Part shown: in pieces, positions 6,048-7,207 of the stretch
How positions within the stretch are numbered: the stretch's first letter is position 1
Layout of the letters: each line of letters starts with the position of its first letter
Assembly: GCA_020355945.1 (NCBI GenBank)
Contig: CP070627.1
Location: 5,735,992-5,743,198, forward strand
From: Candidatus Aminicenantota bacterium
Lineage (GTDB): Bacteria; Acidobacteriota; Aminicenantia; UBA2199
Length of the DNA stretch: 7,207 nt
Reading direction: 5' to 3'
Translations under genes and position numbers: made by a program
The notes under the pieces: model-generated
Databases searched by the model: none
Told to the model about the DNA's origin: nothing
What the model saw: the letters and a program-made list of their open reading frames with translations, nothing else

Positions 6048-7207
6048 CTAAAAATCGAAATCCTCCTGTTCCAAATTTCTATGGGCAGCGGTAATGAATT
6101 CCTTCACCTGCCGGGTTTCATCGATATGGGTACTGCTGTCTTTCAGCTCCACTACCGCTGGCACCGCGTTTTTATGTAATTTTTTCCAACGTTGGTCCGC
6201 CCCACATACATCCTTTAAAGAATAAGGATTGGGTATTCCCAATTTATCACAGTGTTGGACAAAACGGTTCAACCTGGAATAAGCGCTCTCCCTGGTGGGC
6301 TCACCTTCCAATATCCATGTTTCTGTAACCAGCATCTCCCTTGCCCATGCCGGGTAGAGACGGATTGGTTTATTTTTTTTCAGCCATTGTTGGGAATTGG
6401 CCTGGCCCGATAAATAATAATTAAAGGCATTGAAATCGGCTTCATAAATGTTATCCTGGCATACTTCGATAAATTCCAGGGTTTGTTGGAAGTCTGCTTC
6501 GGTTTCACCGGGGAATCCAAATAACCAGAAGGTGGTGGTTTTGATGCCGGCAAATGCCAGTGCGGCTAAAGCATTTTTGCTTTGGGCTGTGGTGATTCTT
6601 TTGTTCATCAGGTCCAGCACGCGCTGCGACCCGCTTTCCAATCCCAATTTGGCCCGGTAAAATCCCCCCCGGCGCCACAAAAGCGTATTCTCGGTACTGC
6701 CGGTATGACTGTCGGCCCTTAAAAAACCATCCCAATAAATGACGGTTTCAGACCCGGCACAGGCCCGGGCCAGGTCCGTTATGATAGGATTCAAGGTGGA
6801 ATCCGTCATTAAAAATAACTGCTGCGAATATTTCCCGTATAATTGCCTGAATTCCTGGACGGTTTGATTTACATCCTTTTTGCGATATCTTCCCCAATTG
6901 ACGGTTTCCGAACAAAATTTGCACTGGTATGGACAACTGCGGGCTCCATAATGAGCCAGATGAGGGTAATAACTCAAATCAAAATCTGAAAAATCCGGGA
7001 TATCCGTGGTTTGGCTTGAAAGGTCCAACCCCCTGGAGCCAATGTCTTTTAACGTCACCACCCGTGGGGTTTCTTCCAGTTTCTTTTGTATATATCGCAA
7101 AAATAATTCCTCACCTTCTCCTACAATGATTTTATCGACAAAACCCCGGGAATAGTCTGAAAAATAATCCAGGTCAGGAGAACCAGGGGCCAATTGATCG
7201 GCAAAAA
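6048..7207 (-). CDS. Radical SAM enzyme, B12-binding-type family, 5' end beyond the window
   Basis: Radical SAM enzymes use a [4Fe-4S] cluster to cleave S-adenosylmethionine and start radical chemistry. The cluster motif is ARSCPYQCKFCS, CX3CX2C, with cysteine codons at 6933-6935, 6921-6923 and 6912-6914. Further family signs are VDKIIVGEGEELF near the visible N-terminus (the end of the Rossmann or B12-binding region in this group), LGLESGSQRVLDLMNKRIT and FWLFGFPGETEADF. A C-terminal stretch of about 130 residues includes LGIPNPYSL and RWKKLHKNAV. The frame stays open past a TTG at 7193 to the edge, so that TTG is probably not the start; the rest of the N-terminal domain should lie to the right. 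About 385 residues are visible. It lies 47 bases upstream of the NRPS on the same strand, which suggests tailoring of the peptide or making of a precursor. Whether it binds cobalamin, and its substrate, cannot be decided here. Confidence 0.9.
   Translation of the reverse strand, partial: FADQLAPGSPDLDYFSDYSRGFVDKIIVGEGEELFLRYIQKKLEETPRVVTLKDIGSRGLDLSSQTTDIPDFSDFDLSYYPHLAHYGARSCPYQCKFCSETVNWGRYRKKDVNQTVQEFRQLYGKYSQQLFLMTDSTLNPIITDLARACAGSETVIYWDGFLRADSHTGSTENTLLWRRGGFYRAKLGLESGSQRVLDLMNKRITTAQSKNALAALAFAGIKTTTFWLFGFPGETEADFQQTLEFIEVCQDNIYEADFNAFNYYLSGQANSQQWLKKNKPIRLYPAWAREMLVTETWILEGEPTRESAYSRLNRFVQHCDKLGIPNPYSLKDVCGADQRWKKLHKNAVPAVVELKDSSTHIDETRQVKEFITAAHRNLEQEDFDF

Noticed and set aside
7191..7193. 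TTG as the start codon of the radical SAM gene
   Set aside because: The frame remains open upstream to the window edge (Phe-Ala-Asp-Gln precede it), and proteins of this group have a further N-terminal domain. The gene is more likely cut by the window.

Overview
This window is part of a bacterial nonribosomal peptide biosynthesis locus. Two same-strand (minus) genes cover almost all of it, and both run off an edge. Reading in the direction of transcription (right to left), it first holds the 3' part of a radical SAM enzyme gene (6048 to beyond 7207). After a 47-base gap with a strong ribosome binding site comes a large nonribosomal peptide synthetase (NRPS) gene that starts at 6000 and is still open at base 1. 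That is exactly 2000 codons with no stop seen.

The NRPS order is: a condensation-domain C-lobe with no N-lobe, A1, PCP1, a full C2, A2, PCP2, then the first residues of what looks like an epimerization (E) domain. Manual alignment to the GrsA phenylalanine-activating domain gives specificity codes DAFWLGGTFK for A1 (close to the classic valine code) and DAKDIGVVDK for A2 (close to the classic glutamate code). The GGDSI form of the PCP2 motif and the LTPIQ...HHFNQ start after it fit an E domain. The visible assembly line is therefore best read as Val, then D-Glu, with more modules to the left of the window. The radical SAM enzyme is probably co-transcribed and is a candidate tailoring or precursor enzyme; its substrate cannot be read from the sequence.

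The most unusual feature is the start of the NRPS. A good Shine-Dalgarno sequence and ATG open translation just after the point where a C domain's C4 motif would lie, so the protein begins with half a C domain lacking HHxxxDG. The second is a set of four unrelated short DNA repeats, all inside the NRPS reading frame and all in variable loops: a 9-bp tandem repeat in A1, a 10-bp-arm palindrome in A2, an inverted pair of hexamer tracts in A2, and a heptamer tract in C2. They look like intergenic-type repeats that spread into the gene without breaking its frame.

The base composition is moderate, with no plasmid, phage or transposase gene in view. NRPS proteins that begin with this kind of C-lobe remind me of those from uncultured Acidobacteriota such as Candidatus Aminicenantes. 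This is recollection, not a search result, and the taxonomic guess is weak. No tRNA, rRNA, CRISPR array, terminator or convincing promoter was found. The many short open frames on the plus strand lie antisense to these two genes and are not called.
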